Below, one piece after another: positions 16,200 through 25,493 of a DNA stretch of 64,000 nt; position 1 is the stretch's first letter, and each line of letters begins with the position of its first letter. The notes under the pieces are model-generated. The model was not told the origin of the DNA and did no database searches. It saw nothing but the letters and a program-made list of their open reading frames with translations. A program made the translations under genes and the position numbers. Source of the DNA: Paenibacillus harenae (lineage in GTDB: Bacteria; Bacillota; Bacilli; Paenibacillales; Paenibacillaceae); the NCBI RefSeq assembly GCF_030812415.1, contig NZ_JAUSST010000006.1, positions 310,001-374,000 on the forward strand, read 5' to 3'.

Positions 16200-17002
16200 A
16201 CATAGAACGCGAATCGTTACGAGAAGCTACGAAACGAAATGAATAAAACGAAACTAATGAAACGAAATGAATGAAAAGAACGAACCAAACGGTGAACCGA
16301 GTTGTTTCTTGCATGGAAGCTAAAGCTCATTGTGAGCCAAGCCTCAAGCGGGAATAAGCCGGCTTTACCGTTTTTTTTGTTTGTTCAGGTATCTTCAAGA
16401 TGCCTTAAAATCCCTTTATCGCACTATCCCATTAGCTCATGCTGGAGAGTTTGAATGGCAGGATTGGGGGGATCGTGTCCGAATGGGCTTTATCGCACTA
16501 TCCCTTTGGCTCAGGTTTTTGGGATCTGCCGTTCGGGAAGCGATGGGATATTGGGAAATTTGCAATTCAGGAATGAGGGGTTGTTCGGACTGGATTTATC
16601 GTACGTAAGTGATCTGTTATTCATAAGTGTTGGGGATTTTTCTCTTGGTTTTAATCTTCAGAAGGTTTAGTTTTGCGGCTCCTGATTAGAGGGGAGAGCG
16701 TGATAAAGGGGTTGAAACGTATCATCAACCCATGACTAGGCGGGGAGGGAGTATTAATGGAAGTCAGAGAAGCGGGGCAATGGGTGAGATTGTTCATTGC
16801 TGGCTTGTGAGGCGGCGAAACGAGGCGTATGTGGCAGTTATGTGGAATGGAGGCGAGCGGTGCACGATCTCGGAACGAACGGAACGGACAGCCGTTCGAT
16901 TAACATGCTTAAGATGGCTTTAGCACACTACTCCTTTAACCCAGGTTTCCTGAGTAAGGGGGAGAGTGTGCTAAAGAGGTATAAGGGTGGGGTGGATTGT
17001 CG
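16200..17002. other. Gene-free stretch with related palindromic repeats
   Basis: No credible gene. At 16205-16290 GAAACGAAATGAAT-like words recur. CTTTATCGCACTATCCC occurs at about 16414-16430 and 16488-16504, and a related inverted form (GAGAGCGTGATAAAGG) lies near 16693-16708. A third version forms a perfect hairpin at 16918-16976. Confidence 0.6.
16918..16976. repeat. Palindromic repeat with 12-bp perfect arms
   Basis: CTTTAGCACACT (16918-16929) is the exact inverse of AGTGTGCTAAAG (16965-16976). Inside lie a weaker CTCC-TTTA/TAAGGGGGAG pair and a CAGG-TTT-CCTG tip. It may end the etfA transcript and is the best-kept copy of the repeat family in this gap. Confidence 0.7.
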
Positions 17003-17998
17003 TTATGCGCGTGCGCGTTGGAGCTCGGCGGTTAGCAGCGGTACGACCTCGAATAGGTCGCCTACGATGCCGTAGTCGGCGACGCCGAAGATGGGGGCGT
17101 CGGGGTCTTTGTTGATGGCGACGATGACGCGCGACTGGCTCATGCCTGCCAGGTGCTGGATGGCGCCGCTGATGCCGCAGGCGATATAAAGCTGCGGCGT
17201 CACGACTTTGCCGGTCTGCCCAATTTGCAGGGCATAGTCGCAATAGCCTGCGTCGCAGGCGCCGCGGGAGGCACCGACCGCGCCGCCGAGAGCGGTCGCG
17301 AGCGCTTGAAGCGGCTCGAAGCCCGCTGCGCTGCGCACGCCTCGTCCGCCGGAAACGACGACGTCGGCTTCGGCGAGATCGAGCTGGCCGCTCGTGCGGC
17401 GGACGAGTCCGCGCACGGCGGTATAAAGCGGCGGCACCGTGAAGGGGAGCTCCTTCACGGCAGCCGTATGGCCCGCGGCCGCGTCCAGCGGCTCGGCCGC
17501 AGGCAGGTTGTTCGGGCGGACCGTGACGACCCACGGTCTGCCCGGCACGAAGCTGCGCCGCTCGAACGCCTTGCCGGCGTAGAGCGGGCGAATGAAGCCG
17601 ACGTCGCCGCCATCGCCGGAGTCCTCGATGGCGGTGACGTCGGCGATGTGGCCGGCGCCATGGGCCGCGGCCAAGCGGGGCGCGAGCTCGCGCCCCATGG
17701 CGGTGTGGCCGAGCAGCAGGGCGTCCGGCCGCACCGCGGCAATGGCTGCGCCGATGGCGGCGATGTACGCCTCGGGCGCATAGGCGCGGAGGGAAGGATC
17801 GTCGGCGATGTGCACGACATCCGCCCCCCGCGCAGCAAGTGCGGCGGCTTCTTCCGCCGCGCCGCCGAAGCTGGCGAGAACGGCGTGAACCTCGCCGTCC
17901 GCGCCCGCCAGCCGCCTTGCGGCGCCAAGCGCCTCAAGCGCGACGCGGCGCAGGCTGCCGCTGCGGCTCTCGGCAAAAACGAGTATCGTTTTGGACAT
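17003..17998 (-). CDS. etfA: Electron transfer flavoprotein subunit alpha
   Basis: EtfA binds the FAD of the EtfAB heterodimer, which takes electrons from acyl-CoA dehydrogenases. The 331-aa product has the N-terminal alpha/beta domain (LVFAESRSGSLRRVALEALG) and the C-terminal FAD domain signature: SGGRGV, ALQIGQTGKVVTPQLYIACG, and NKDPDAPIFGVADYGIVGD. It follows etfB on the same strand with an unusual 318-base gap of repeats between them. The FadF homologue encoded divergently is the expected route from Etf to quinone. Confidence 0.95.
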   Translation of the reverse strand: MSKTILVFAESRSGSLRRVALEALGAARRLAGADGEVHAVLASFGGAAEEAAALAARGADVVHIADDPSLRAYAPEAYIAAIGAAIAAVRPDALLLGHTAMGRELAPRLAAAHGAGHIADVTAIEDSGDGGDVGFIRPLYAGKAFERRSFVPGRPWVVTVRPNNLPAAEPLDAAAGHTAAVKELPFTVPPLYTAVRGLVRRTSGQLDLAEADVVVSGGRGVRSAAGFEPLQALATALGGAVGASRGACDAGYCDYALQIGQTGKVVTPQLYIACGISGAIQHLAGMSQSRVIVAINKDPDAPIFGVADYGIVGDLFEVVPLLTAELQRARA

Positions 17999-18074
17999 AG
18001 GTATGCAGCTCCTTTGTGCAAATATAAAAATGGCAAGCGACGTTGCACAGTAAGACTAGCCAGCAGAAATGAAA

Positions 18075-18262
18075 ATATTAGCGGTAGTTTATCCCGTTAT
18101 TTCGGCGCGTTAGGGCGGAGGGCGTGGAATAAATGGAGAAACTCCAGTTATTCTAGTTCATCCGGCCAGTTGACGTGTACCAGGGGAATTAGCGGGAGAA
18201 ATTCCGGCTATTCAACGATATCAGCGAATCTCAACAAAAGTAACGGGAGAAATTCATTTAAT
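18075..18262. repeat. Cluster of four short imperfect palindromes between etfB and etfA
   Basis: The gap from 17999 to 18316 has no gene. Four related units of about 25 bases lie at about 18078-18100, 18127-18152, 18187-18212 and 18240-18262, 50-60 bases apart. The clearest are AATAAATGGAG-AAA-CTCCAGTTATT and ATTAGCGGGAG-AAA-TTCCGGCTATT. They would fold in RNA between the two coding regions and could tune etfA relative to etfB or be a mobile intergenic repeat. Confidence 0.6.
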
Positions 18263-18316
18263 TGTTCAGTGACTTAGGGGCGGACAGAAGTTTCAGCCCA
18301 CGCCTTTGTGACTGAC

Positions 18317-19189
18317 TTATAGCAGCTTAGCTTCCGTCCGCAGCAGCTCCGTTAGTGCCGAGGCTTGCTCGGCAGGAGCGCCTGCGAGCTTTTTGCCCGC
18401 CGCACGGGGAGGAGGGGCGGACAGGCGGGTGCGTACCGTCCTTGTCGAAAGGTCGGATGCAGGGCTTAGGCTTGCGGCGGCGGCGGCATCCGTGCTTGGT
18501 CCGTTAACCGCCAGCTCGGACAGCGAGACGGTTCGGAGCGGCTTGCGCTTCGCCTTCATGATGCCCGGCAGCGACGGGTAGCGCGGCTCGTTCAGTCCTT
18601 GCTGGGCCGTAATAAGCGCCGGCAGCGGAATGGTTACCGTCTCCGTGTCGCCCTCGACATCCCGTTCGACCAGCGCGTAGCGGCCGGCCTCGATGTCGAC
18701 CTCGTTCAGCGCAGCGCGCAATCCCGCACGCTCGGCTGCGGCAATCACGCTTACCTTGATCGCCGCCGAAGCATGCGGCAGGCCAAGGCGTTCGGCGACC
18801 TGCAGCGCCACGCTCCCGGCGCCGCTGTCTACCGCGAACAAGCCCGCCAGCACGAGATCGGGCTCGAGCGGCTTAACCAGGGCGGCAAGAGCGGCGGCGG
18901 CCGCATACCCGTCATCGCCGAAGCTGCCGTCGTCGTCCAAGCGAATCGCTTCATCCGCTCCGACGGCAAGCGCCGTACGCAGCGCATCCTGCGTCCGTTC
19001 GGGGCCGCAAGTGACGGCGATGACCTGTCCGCCATGCTGATCCCGCAGTCGAATCGCTTCTTCCAGCGCGTATTCATCGTAAGGGTTAATAATGAACTTG
19101 GCCGCGCTGTCATCGACGCTTCCGGCCGTTACGATTATTTTTTCCTCGGTATCAAATGTTTGCTTGAGCAGCACCACGATTTTCAACAT
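18317..19189 (-). CDS. etfB: Electron transfer flavoprotein subunit beta
   Basis: EtfB is the second half of the Etf dimer and holds AMP structurally. The 290-aa protein begins MLKIVVLLKQTFDTEEKI and contains NPYDEYALEEAIRLRDQHGG, the usual EtfB signature, and LPALITAQQGLNEPRYPSLP, followed by the Lys-rich segment after it. It is somewhat longer than many EtfB proteins, with an Ala/Ser-rich insert near residues 230-265. GGGGAG lies upstream of the ATG. It diverges from fadF, so the acyl-CoA dehydrogenase, Etf and quinone-reductase genes share one control region. Confidence 0.94.
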   Translation of the reverse strand: MLKIVVLLKQTFDTEEKIIVTAGSVDDSAAKFIINPYDEYALEEAIRLRDQHGGQVIAVTCGPERTQDALRTALAVGADEAIRLDDDGSFGDDGYAAAAALAALVKPLEPDLVLAGLFAVDSGAGSVALQVAERLGLPHASAAIKVSVIAAAERAGLRAALNEVDIEAGRYALVERDVEGDTETVTIPLPALITAQQGLNEPRYPSLPGIMKAKRKPLRTVSLSELAVNGPSTDAAAAASLSPASDLSTRTVRTRLSAPPPRAAGKKLAGAPAEQASALTELLRTEAKLL

Positions 19190-19416
19190 TGAAGCTCCCC
19201 TCGCTTATTCCTATTATTAGACGAGCCGCCGCCGCCAAAGGGACGGCAGAAGCCGTTCGCATGCAAGCGGCAAAGCCGAACATTGCTTATCCCATATCGG
19301 CTCCCGGCATTGTCCATCATTGCTACCATATGAAGTCAGGCAGACGAATAGACCGCGGCCAATCAAGACATGTTCATGCGAAGAGGCTCATATACATGGA
19401 GCACCGCGGCTATTTG

Positions 19417-19430
19417 TGTAAGCGCTTTAT
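19417..19430 (+). promoter_or_regulatory. cre-like CcpA site in the etfB-fadF divergent region
   Basis: TGTAAGCGCTTTAT matches 12 of 14 positions of the catabolite-responsive element. It sits 56 bases before the fadF start in the 296-base divergent gap. Carbon catabolite repression of fatty-acid oxidation would make sense. I found no FadR-type TGAATGA inverted repeat in this gap. Confidence 0.55.
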
Positions 19431-19485
19431 TACTTGTCCAATTTCATTGCGCCGTGCTGTATCGGCACAGAGAGGGGGCGGACTT

Positions 19486-21726
19486 ATGACGCTAAACGCC
19501 GCTTGGACCTGGGAGCAGATTGCGACCTTCGGGAGATGGACTTTTTTTGCGGCGTTTGTAGTGCTGGCGGCCCTGCTGTTCGCTGCCGTCGTCTTAAGGC
19601 GAGTCGGCTATATGAGGCTGGGCGTGCCGTACCGCTTCATCCGCTATCGTCCGAGGCGGGAGAGGGGCGAGGGCTTCTCCGCCCATGTATTCGGCCATCG
19701 CAGGCTGCTGGGCGATTTGCGGAGCGGCTTGATGCATCTTGTTTATTTTTACGGCTTCATTATGCTCCAGTTCGGCGCTGTCGACCTCATTGCGAAAGGG
19801 CTGAGAGGCGGGGAGCCGCTGCCGATCCCCGAGGAAGTGTACGGTCCGTTCTCCTGGATGCAGGAGCTAACGGTATCGCTTGTTCTGCTGGCTGTATTTT
19901 ACGGAGCGTTCAGGCGGTATGGGGAGAGGCTTCCGCGGCTGAAGCGCGGATGGAAGCCGTCGCTGGTGATGTGGTTCATCGGGTCGCTCATGCTGTCGAT
20001 CCTATTCTCCTTGTCGTTCGAGAGGCTGGCAAGCGAAGGGCATGTCGTGCCCGGCGTCTACGCGCCTGTAAGCGAGCCAGTATCCGGGATGCTGCAGTGG
20101 ATGGGCGTGCAGCCGCAAAGTGCGTTGGCGCATGCGGGATTTGAGCTGTTCTGGTGGGTGCATTTGCTTGTGCTGCTGGGCTTCCTTGTCTATGTGCCGC
20201 AGTCGAAGCATTTTCACCTGTTGACCGCGCCCGTTAATTTGCTTTATCGGAGAGGAGAGCCGCATGGGCGGCTGACGCCGCTCAATCTGGAGGACGAAGA
20301 GGCGGAGTCGTTCGGCTCGGGCAAAATCGAACATTTGAACCAAAAGCAAATGCTCGATCTGTATGCCTGCGTCGAATGCGGAAGATGCACGAACGTGTGC
20401 CCCGCCGCAAGTACCGGCAAGCTGCTGTCCCCGATGCATATGATCGTTAAGCTTCGGGATCATCTGACGGAGAAAGGCGCGGCCATTACGTCCAAATCGC
20501 CTTGGATGCCTGCAGGGCTGTGGCAGCCTAGGAACGCGGTGGCCGCTGCTCATACGATGGGGGCCATTCTCCCTTCATGGGATGACGCCGCCGTTGCGGC
20601 GGGCACGACGACGATCGAGCCGACGATGGCGGCACAGGAGCAGGCTTGGGTGAAGCGGGAAGGGATGAAGCCGGAGGACGTGGCGCTGATCGGGGATGTC
20701 ATGACCGAGGAGGAGCTATGGGCGTGCACGACCTGCCGAAATTGCGAGGAGCAATGTCCGGTCGGTAACGAGCATGTCGACAAAATCATCGATATGCGCC
20801 GCCATCTCGTGTTAATGGAAGGGAGCTTGCCGCAAGACGGCCAGCGCGCGCTGCAAAATATCGAGCGTCAGAGCAATCCATGGGGACTGCCTCGGGCAGA
20901 GCGCGCCGCTTGGATCGAGGAATGCGAGAAGAAGACCGGCATTCGCGTACCGACGATGCAGGAGCTGAAGCGTCAAGGGCGCACGCCGGAAATGCTGTTG
21001 TGGGCGGGCTCGATGGGAGCTTACGATTCCCGCAGCAGGCGCGTGCTGTTCGATCTCGTAAGGCTGCTGCGCGCTGCGAACGTGGACTTCGCGACGCTTG
21101 GAGCGGAAGAGCGGAACTCGGGCGATACGCCGAGAAGGATCGGCAACGAGCTGCTGTTCCAGGAGCTTTGCCAGGGCAATATCGAGACGTTGGCCAAATA
21201 CGGCATTCATCGAATCGTTACGGCTTGCCCGCATACGTATAACACGTTCAAAAACGAGTACCCGGACTTCGGCTTAAGCCCGGACGTGAAGGTCGAGCAT
21301 CACACCGAGCTGCTGGCGCAGCTCGTGGAGGAGGGGGCGATCAAGCCCGTGCACGAGCTTGATGAGACGATTACGTATCACGATTCCTGCTACCTCGGCC
21401 GCTATAACGATACGTATGAAGCGCCGCGCAACGTATTGCGCGCCATACCGGGCGTTGCGCTTAAGGAGATGGAGCGTTCGCGCGCGAACGGAATGTGCTG
21501 CGGCGCGGGCGGAGGGATGATGTGGATGGAGGAGCGTTCCGGCACCCGCGTCAATTACGCCCGTACCGCGCAGGCGCTCGAGGTGAAGCCGACCGTCATC
21601 GGCTCGGCATGCCCGTATTGCCTGACGATGATGGAGGACGGCCTTAAGTCGTTATCGGACGACGATGGAAAGGTGCGTGCGCGGGACGTGGCGGAGCTGC
21701 TTGCGGAGAGCGTATTCGGAGATTGA
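19486..21726 (+). CDS. fadF: FadF-like iron-sulfur Etf:quinone oxidoreductase
   Basis: A 746-aa membrane iron-sulfur protein related to B. subtilis YwjF/FadF and heterodisulfide reductase subunits. The N-terminal 240 residues hold about five membrane helices. Two 4Fe-4S motifs follow (CVECGRCTNVCP near residue 295 and CTTCRNCEEQCPVGNEH near 414), then two CCG-type segments (ACPHTYNTFKNEYP near 583; DSCYLGRYND and CCGAGGG near 640-675). It probably passes electrons from reduced Etf to menaquinone. ATG 19486 follows GAGGGGGCGG; the 99 codons before it lack membrane or family sequence. It is first of a six-gene operon. Confidence 0.88.
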   Translation: MTLNAAWTWEQIATFGRWTFFAAFVVLAALLFAAVVLRRVGYMRLGVPYRFIRYRPRRERGEGFSAHVFGHRRLLGDLRSGLMHLVYFYGFIMLQFGAVDLIAKGLRGGEPLPIPEEVYGPFSWMQELTVSLVLLAVFYGAFRRYGERLPRLKRGWKPSLVMWFIGSLMLSILFSLSFERLASEGHVVPGVYAPVSEPVSGMLQWMGVQPQSALAHAGFELFWWVHLLVLLGFLVYVPQSKHFHLLTAPVNLLYRRGEPHGRLTPLNLEDEEAESFGSGKIEHLNQKQMLDLYACVECGRCTNVCPAASTGKLLSPMHMIVKLRDHLTEKGAAITSKSPWMPAGLWQPRNAVAAAHTMGAILPSWDDAAVAAGTTTIEPTMAAQEQAWVKREGMKPEDVALIGDVMTEEELWACTTCRNCEEQCPVGNEHVDKIIDMRRHLVLMEGSLPQDGQRALQNIERQSNPWGLPRAERAAWIEECEKKTGIRVPTMQELKRQGRTPEMLLWAGSMGAYDSRSRRVLFDLVRLLRAANVDFATLGAEERNSGDTPRRIGNELLFQELCQGNIETLAKYGIHRIVTACPHTYNTFKNEYPDFGLSPDVKVEHHTELLAQLVEEGAIKPVHELDETITYHDSCYLGRYNDTYEAPRNVLRAIPGVALKEMERSRANGMCCGAGGGMMWMEERSGTRVNYARTAQALEVKPTVIGSACPYCLTMMEDGLKSLSDDDGKVRARDVAELLAESVFGD

Positions 21727-21774
21727 TGAAAAGGGTTCGCGTTCATAGGTGCAAGATGAGAGGAGGGTTCTACT

Positions 21775-24198
21775 ATGTCTACAAAAGGGCTGCCAAAAAC
21801 AGCCGCTTCCATCCGTTCCGCGGCCGTTATCGGCTCGGGGGTTATGGGGGCGGGCATTGCCGCCCATCTGGCGAATGCGGGCATGCGCGTCCTGCTGCTC
21901 GATGTCGTTCCGCGGCAGCTAACGGCGGAGGAGGAACGGCAAGGCCTGACGCTTGCCGATGCGAAGGTGCGAAGCCGATTGGCGTTGGCGGCCGTTGCCC
22001 GCATGGCGAAGGCGCAGCCTGCGCAGCTCTATGATGCCGCATGGTCGACGCGGATCAAGGCGGGCAATCTGGAGGACGATCTGGCGGCGCTTGGAGATGC
22101 CGACTGGATTATCGAGGCGGTCGTTGAACGGCTCGATGTGAAGCGGGAGGTGCTAGCGGCCATAGCCTCCGTGCGAAGGCCGGGTACGCTTGTGAGCACG
22201 AATACGTCCGGCTTGTCAGCCGGAGCGATGGTGGCGGGGCTTAGCGAGGAGTTTCGAAGGCACTTTGCCGCTACACACTTCTTTAACCCGCCGCGATACA
22301 TGAAGCTTGTCGAAATTGTGCCGACCGCCAGTACCGATCCCGCCGTCGCGGGGCTGTTGAAGGAAGTATGCGAGAAGCGGCTGGGCAAAGGCGTCGTCAT
22401 CGCGAAGGATACGCCTAATTTTATCGCCAACCGCATCGGCTCTTACGGCATGCTCGTCACGCTTGAGGATACGCTTGCTTTCGGGTTGACCGTAGAGGAG
22501 GCCGATGCGCTTACCGGACCGGCGATGGGCAGGCCGAAGACGGCAACGTTCCGCATGCTCGATCTGGTCGGACTCGATACGCTCCTCCATGTCGTCGACA
22601 ATGTGAGGGAGCGGAGCGAGGATGCGGCGGAGCGCGCCGTCTTCGCCCGGCCGCCGGTACTGGAGAAGCTGGTCGCGGCAGGTCGGCTTGGGGAGAAGTC
22701 GGGAGCGGGATTCTATCGCAAAGTGAAGGGCGCGGGAGGCAGCGTCATCGAATCGCTGAATCTTGGCACGATGGAGTACGGCGCGCAGCGGGCGATCAGC
22801 TCGCCGATTATCGACGCGTCGAAGTCGGCCAAGGGAGCGGCGGCAAAGGTGCGAGCGCTGCTGCGCACCGATCCGTCCGACCGCTATGCGAAATTCGCGT
22901 GGTCGACGATCAAGCGGACGCTGCTTTACTCGGCGGCCCAGCTTCATGCGATCGCCGATTCCATCGCGGACGTAGACCGCGCGATGAGATGGGGCTTCAA
23001 CTGGGAGCTCGGGCCGTTCGAGCTATGGGACGCGATCGGGTTGCGCGAGTCGGTGGCACGCATGAAGACGGAAGGCGAAGACGTGCCTGCATGGGTGTCG
23101 GAGCTGCTGGAGGCCGGGCACGAGAGCTTTTACAAGGAAGCGGACAATATTCGGTCATATGCGGCGGGCGTATCCTATAAACTGGAAGAACGGGAATCGG
23201 ATTCGATTTCCTTAACAGGGTTAAAAGCTTCCGGACGGACGATTCTCGCTACCTCCGGCGCAAGCCTGATCGACATCGGCGACGATGTCGCTTGTCTGGA
23301 GTTCCATTCGCCGAACAATGCGATCGGCGGCGATATTTTGTCGGCGATTCGCCTGAGCGCGGCGGAGGTCGCCAGCAATTGGCGAGGCCTTGTGATTGCC
23401 AATGAAGGCCGCAACTTCTGCGTCGGCGCCAACCTGATGCTGCTGCTCATGGAGGCGCAGAACGGGGAGTGGGATGAGGTCGAGGACATCATCCGCTACT
23501 TCCAGAGCAGCATGCTGCAGCTTAAGCGGCTCGAGCGCCCGGTCGTCGCCGCGCCGCACCGGATGACGCTGGGCGGGGGCGTGGAAGCATGCTTGCCGGC
23601 CGACCGGATTATTTACTCGCCGGAGACGTACTTCGGACTCGTCGAGACGGGCGTCGGCCTTATCCCGGCTGGCGGAGGCAGCAAGGAGGCGGCGGCGCTC
23701 GCGGCTTCGCGAACCGTTGCCGGCGGCGACCTGCAGCCGCAGCTGAACGCGATGTTCGAGACGATCGCGCTGGCCAAAGCTTCGTCGAGCGGCTTCGAGG
23801 TAAGCAAGCTCGGCTTCATGCGGCCGCAGGACACGGTCATTATGCGGCAGGACGCGCGCATTGCCGAGGCGAAGCGGGCGGTGCTGGAGCTTGACCGCGC
23901 CGGGTACGCCGCGCCGGCCGAGCAGGCCATCCGGGTTGCCGGACGGGAAGGCAAAGCGGTGCTGAAGGTGGGCGTGCAGGCGATGCGGCTAAGCGGACAT
24001 ATTAGCGAGCATGACGAGTTGATCGCCGGCAAGCTCGGACATGTGCTGGCCGGAGGAGACGTGCGGGCGGGAGCAGAGGTGAGCGAGCCATATTTGCTCG
24101 ATCTGGAATGCGAGGCATTCCTCAGCCTGTGCGGCGAGAGGAAGACGCAGGAGCGGATGAGCCATATGCTGCGCACCGGCAAGCCGCTTCGCAATTAG
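21775..24198 (+). CDS. fadN: 3-hydroxyacyl-CoA dehydrogenase / enoyl-CoA hydratase fusion (FadN)
   Basis: Bifunctional beta-oxidation enzyme, 807 aa (B. subtilis FadN is about 790). The NAD domain opens AAVIGSGVMGAGIAAHLANA; NTSGLSAG and ATHFFNPPRYMKLVEIV mark the dehydrogenase half with its catalytic His. A second dehydrogenase C-domain follows, then a crotonase domain (about residues 495-700) with GRNFCVGANLMLLL forming the oxyanion region and HRMTLGGGVEACLPADRI. It hydrates enoyl-CoA and oxidises the 3-hydroxy product. AGAGGAGGG precedes the ATG, 48 bases after fadF. Confidence 0.95.
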   Translation: MSTKGLPKTAASIRSAAVIGSGVMGAGIAAHLANAGMRVLLLDVVPRQLTAEEERQGLTLADAKVRSRLALAAVARMAKAQPAQLYDAAWSTRIKAGNLEDDLAALGDADWIIEAVVERLDVKREVLAAIASVRRPGTLVSTNTSGLSAGAMVAGLSEEFRRHFAATHFFNPPRYMKLVEIVPTASTDPAVAGLLKEVCEKRLGKGVVIAKDTPNFIANRIGSYGMLVTLEDTLAFGLTVEEADALTGPAMGRPKTATFRMLDLVGLDTLLHVVDNVRERSEDAAERAVFARPPVLEKLVAAGRLGEKSGAGFYRKVKGAGGSVIESLNLGTMEYGAQRAISSPIIDASKSAKGAAAKVRALLRTDPSDRYAKFAWSTIKRTLLYSAAQLHAIADSIADVDRAMRWGFNWELGPFELWDAIGLRESVARMKTEGEDVPAWVSELLEAGHESFYKEADNIRSYAAGVSYKLEERESDSISLTGLKASGRTILATSGASLIDIGDDVACLEFHSPNNAIGGDILSAIRLSAAEVASNWRGLVIANEGRNFCVGANLMLLLMEAQNGEWDEVEDIIRYFQSSMLQLKRLERPVVAAPHRMTLGGGVEACLPADRIIYSPETYFGLVETGVGLIPAGGGSKEAAALAASRTVAGGDLQPQLNAMFETIALAKASSSGFEVSKLGFMRPQDTVIMRQDARIAEAKRAVLELDRAGYAAPAEQAIRVAGREGKAVLKVGVQAMRLSGHISEHDELIAGKLGHVLAGGDVRAGAEVSEPYLLDLECEAFLSLCGERKTQERMSHMLRTGKPLRN

Positions 24199-24238
24199 CG
24201 TTTTTGCGCGATTTCCATATATGGAAGGGGAGGGAACG

Positions 24239-25462
24239 ATGTCGACTGATTCACCGTTGTTTGTCGATCGCGACCGCGATGCCGTCATTGTATCCGCTGT
24301 GCGCACGGCAGTCGGCAAGGCGAAGAAAGGCAGCCTTGCGGAGACGCGGGCCGAGGATATGGGCCGCGCCGTGCTGCAAGCGGCTCTGGCGCGCGCGCCC
24401 GGCTTGACGCCGGAGGGGATCGAGGACGTCATCATCGGCTGCGCGATGCCGGAGGGAGAGCAAGGGCTTAACGTTGCCCGCGTTCTATCGCTATATGCGG
24501 GATTGCCGGTGACGACGCCTGCCGTCACCGTGAACCGCTTCTGCGCGTCCGGCTTGCAGGCTATCGCCTACGCGGCCGAGCGGATCCGGCTTGGCGAGGC
24601 GGATGCCATCGCCGCCGGCGGCGTTGAGAGCATGAGCCATGTGCCCATGACCGGCTTCAAGCTCTCGCCGCATCCGGGCATCGTCGATGCGATGCCCGAG
24701 GTGTACATGGGCATGGGCCACACCGCCGAGGAGGTGGCCCGCCGCTACGGCGTGACGCGCGAGGCGCAGGACGCTTTCGCCGCGAGCAGCCATGCGAAGG
24801 CCGCGGCGGCGATCGCGGCCGGCAAGTTCAAGGACGAGATCGTCCCGATCGTCGCGACGAGATCGGGCGTCAACGACGCGGGCCGGCCCTGGGAGAAGAG
24901 CTTCACCTTCGATACGGATGAAGGTGTCAGGCCAGAGACGACGGTCGGATCGCTCGCCCCGCTCAAGCCTTCCTTCGCCCGCGAAGGGACGGTGACCGCG
25001 GGCAATTCGTCGCAGATGAGCGACGGCGCTGCCGCCGTCATCGTCATGAGCCGGGCGCGTGCCGCCGAGCTTGGCCTTACGCCGCTCGCTGCATTCCGCG
25101 GATACAGCGTGGCCGGCGTTGCGCCCGAGGTGATGGGCATCGGCCCGATCGAAGCCGTGCCGAAGGCTCTGGCGAAAGCGGGCATCTCGCTCGAACAGGT
25201 CGATCTGTTCGAGCTGAACGAAGCTTTCGCCGCGCAATGCGTGCCGATCATCGAACAGCTCGGCATCGATCCCGAGCGGGTGAACGTGAACGGCGGCGCT
25301 ATTGCCCTCGGCCATCCGCTCGGCTGCACGGGAACGAAACTCACCGTGTCGCTCATTCATGAGCTGCGGAGGCGCGGCGGCGGAATCGGCGTCGTGACGA
25401 TGTGCGTCGGCGGCGGCATGGGGGCAGCCGGCGTTATTGAAGTGTATGGAGAAGCGGAATAA
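24239..25462 (+). CDS. fadA: Acetyl-CoA acyltransferase (3-ketoacyl-CoA thiolase)
   Basis: A 407-aa thiolase for the last step of beta-oxidation. The nucleophile Cys102 is in VNRFCASGLQA; the C-terminal motifs NGGAIALGHPLGCTGTK and MCVGGGMGAAGV supply the active-site His and second Cys. The ATG at 24239 is chosen because the GGAAGGGGAGGG ribosome site would otherwise lie inside the gene: an ATG six codons upstream precedes it. It starts 40 bases after fadN and 31 bases precede fadE. Confidence 0.95.
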   Translation: MSTDSPLFVDRDRDAVIVSAVRTAVGKAKKGSLAETRAEDMGRAVLQAALARAPGLTPEGIEDVIIGCAMPEGEQGLNVARVLSLYAGLPVTTPAVTVNRFCASGLQAIAYAAERIRLGEADAIAAGGVESMSHVPMTGFKLSPHPGIVDAMPEVYMGMGHTAEEVARRYGVTREAQDAFAASSHAKAAAAIAAGKFKDEIVPIVATRSGVNDAGRPWEKSFTFDTDEGVRPETTVGSLAPLKPSFAREGTVTAGNSSQMSDGAAAVIVMSRARAAELGLTPLAAFRGYSVAGVAPEVMGIGPIEAVPKALAKAGISLEQVDLFELNEAFAAQCVPIIEQLGIDPERVNVNGGAIALGHPLGCTGTKLTVSLIHELRRRGGGIGVVTMCVGGGMGAAGVIEVYGEAE

Positions 25463-25493
25463 GGATGAGGACGATTGAGGGGAGGCCATCGGC

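Noticed and set aside
16381..17075. Several plus-strand frames of 60-90 codons
   Set aside because: They lie in repeat-rich gene-free DNA, lack ribosome sites and have Trp/Arg/Gly-rich random composition.
19189..19485. N-terminal extension of fadF by 99 codons
   Set aside because: It starts within the divergent control region over a cre-like site, and the ribosome site supports ATG 19486.
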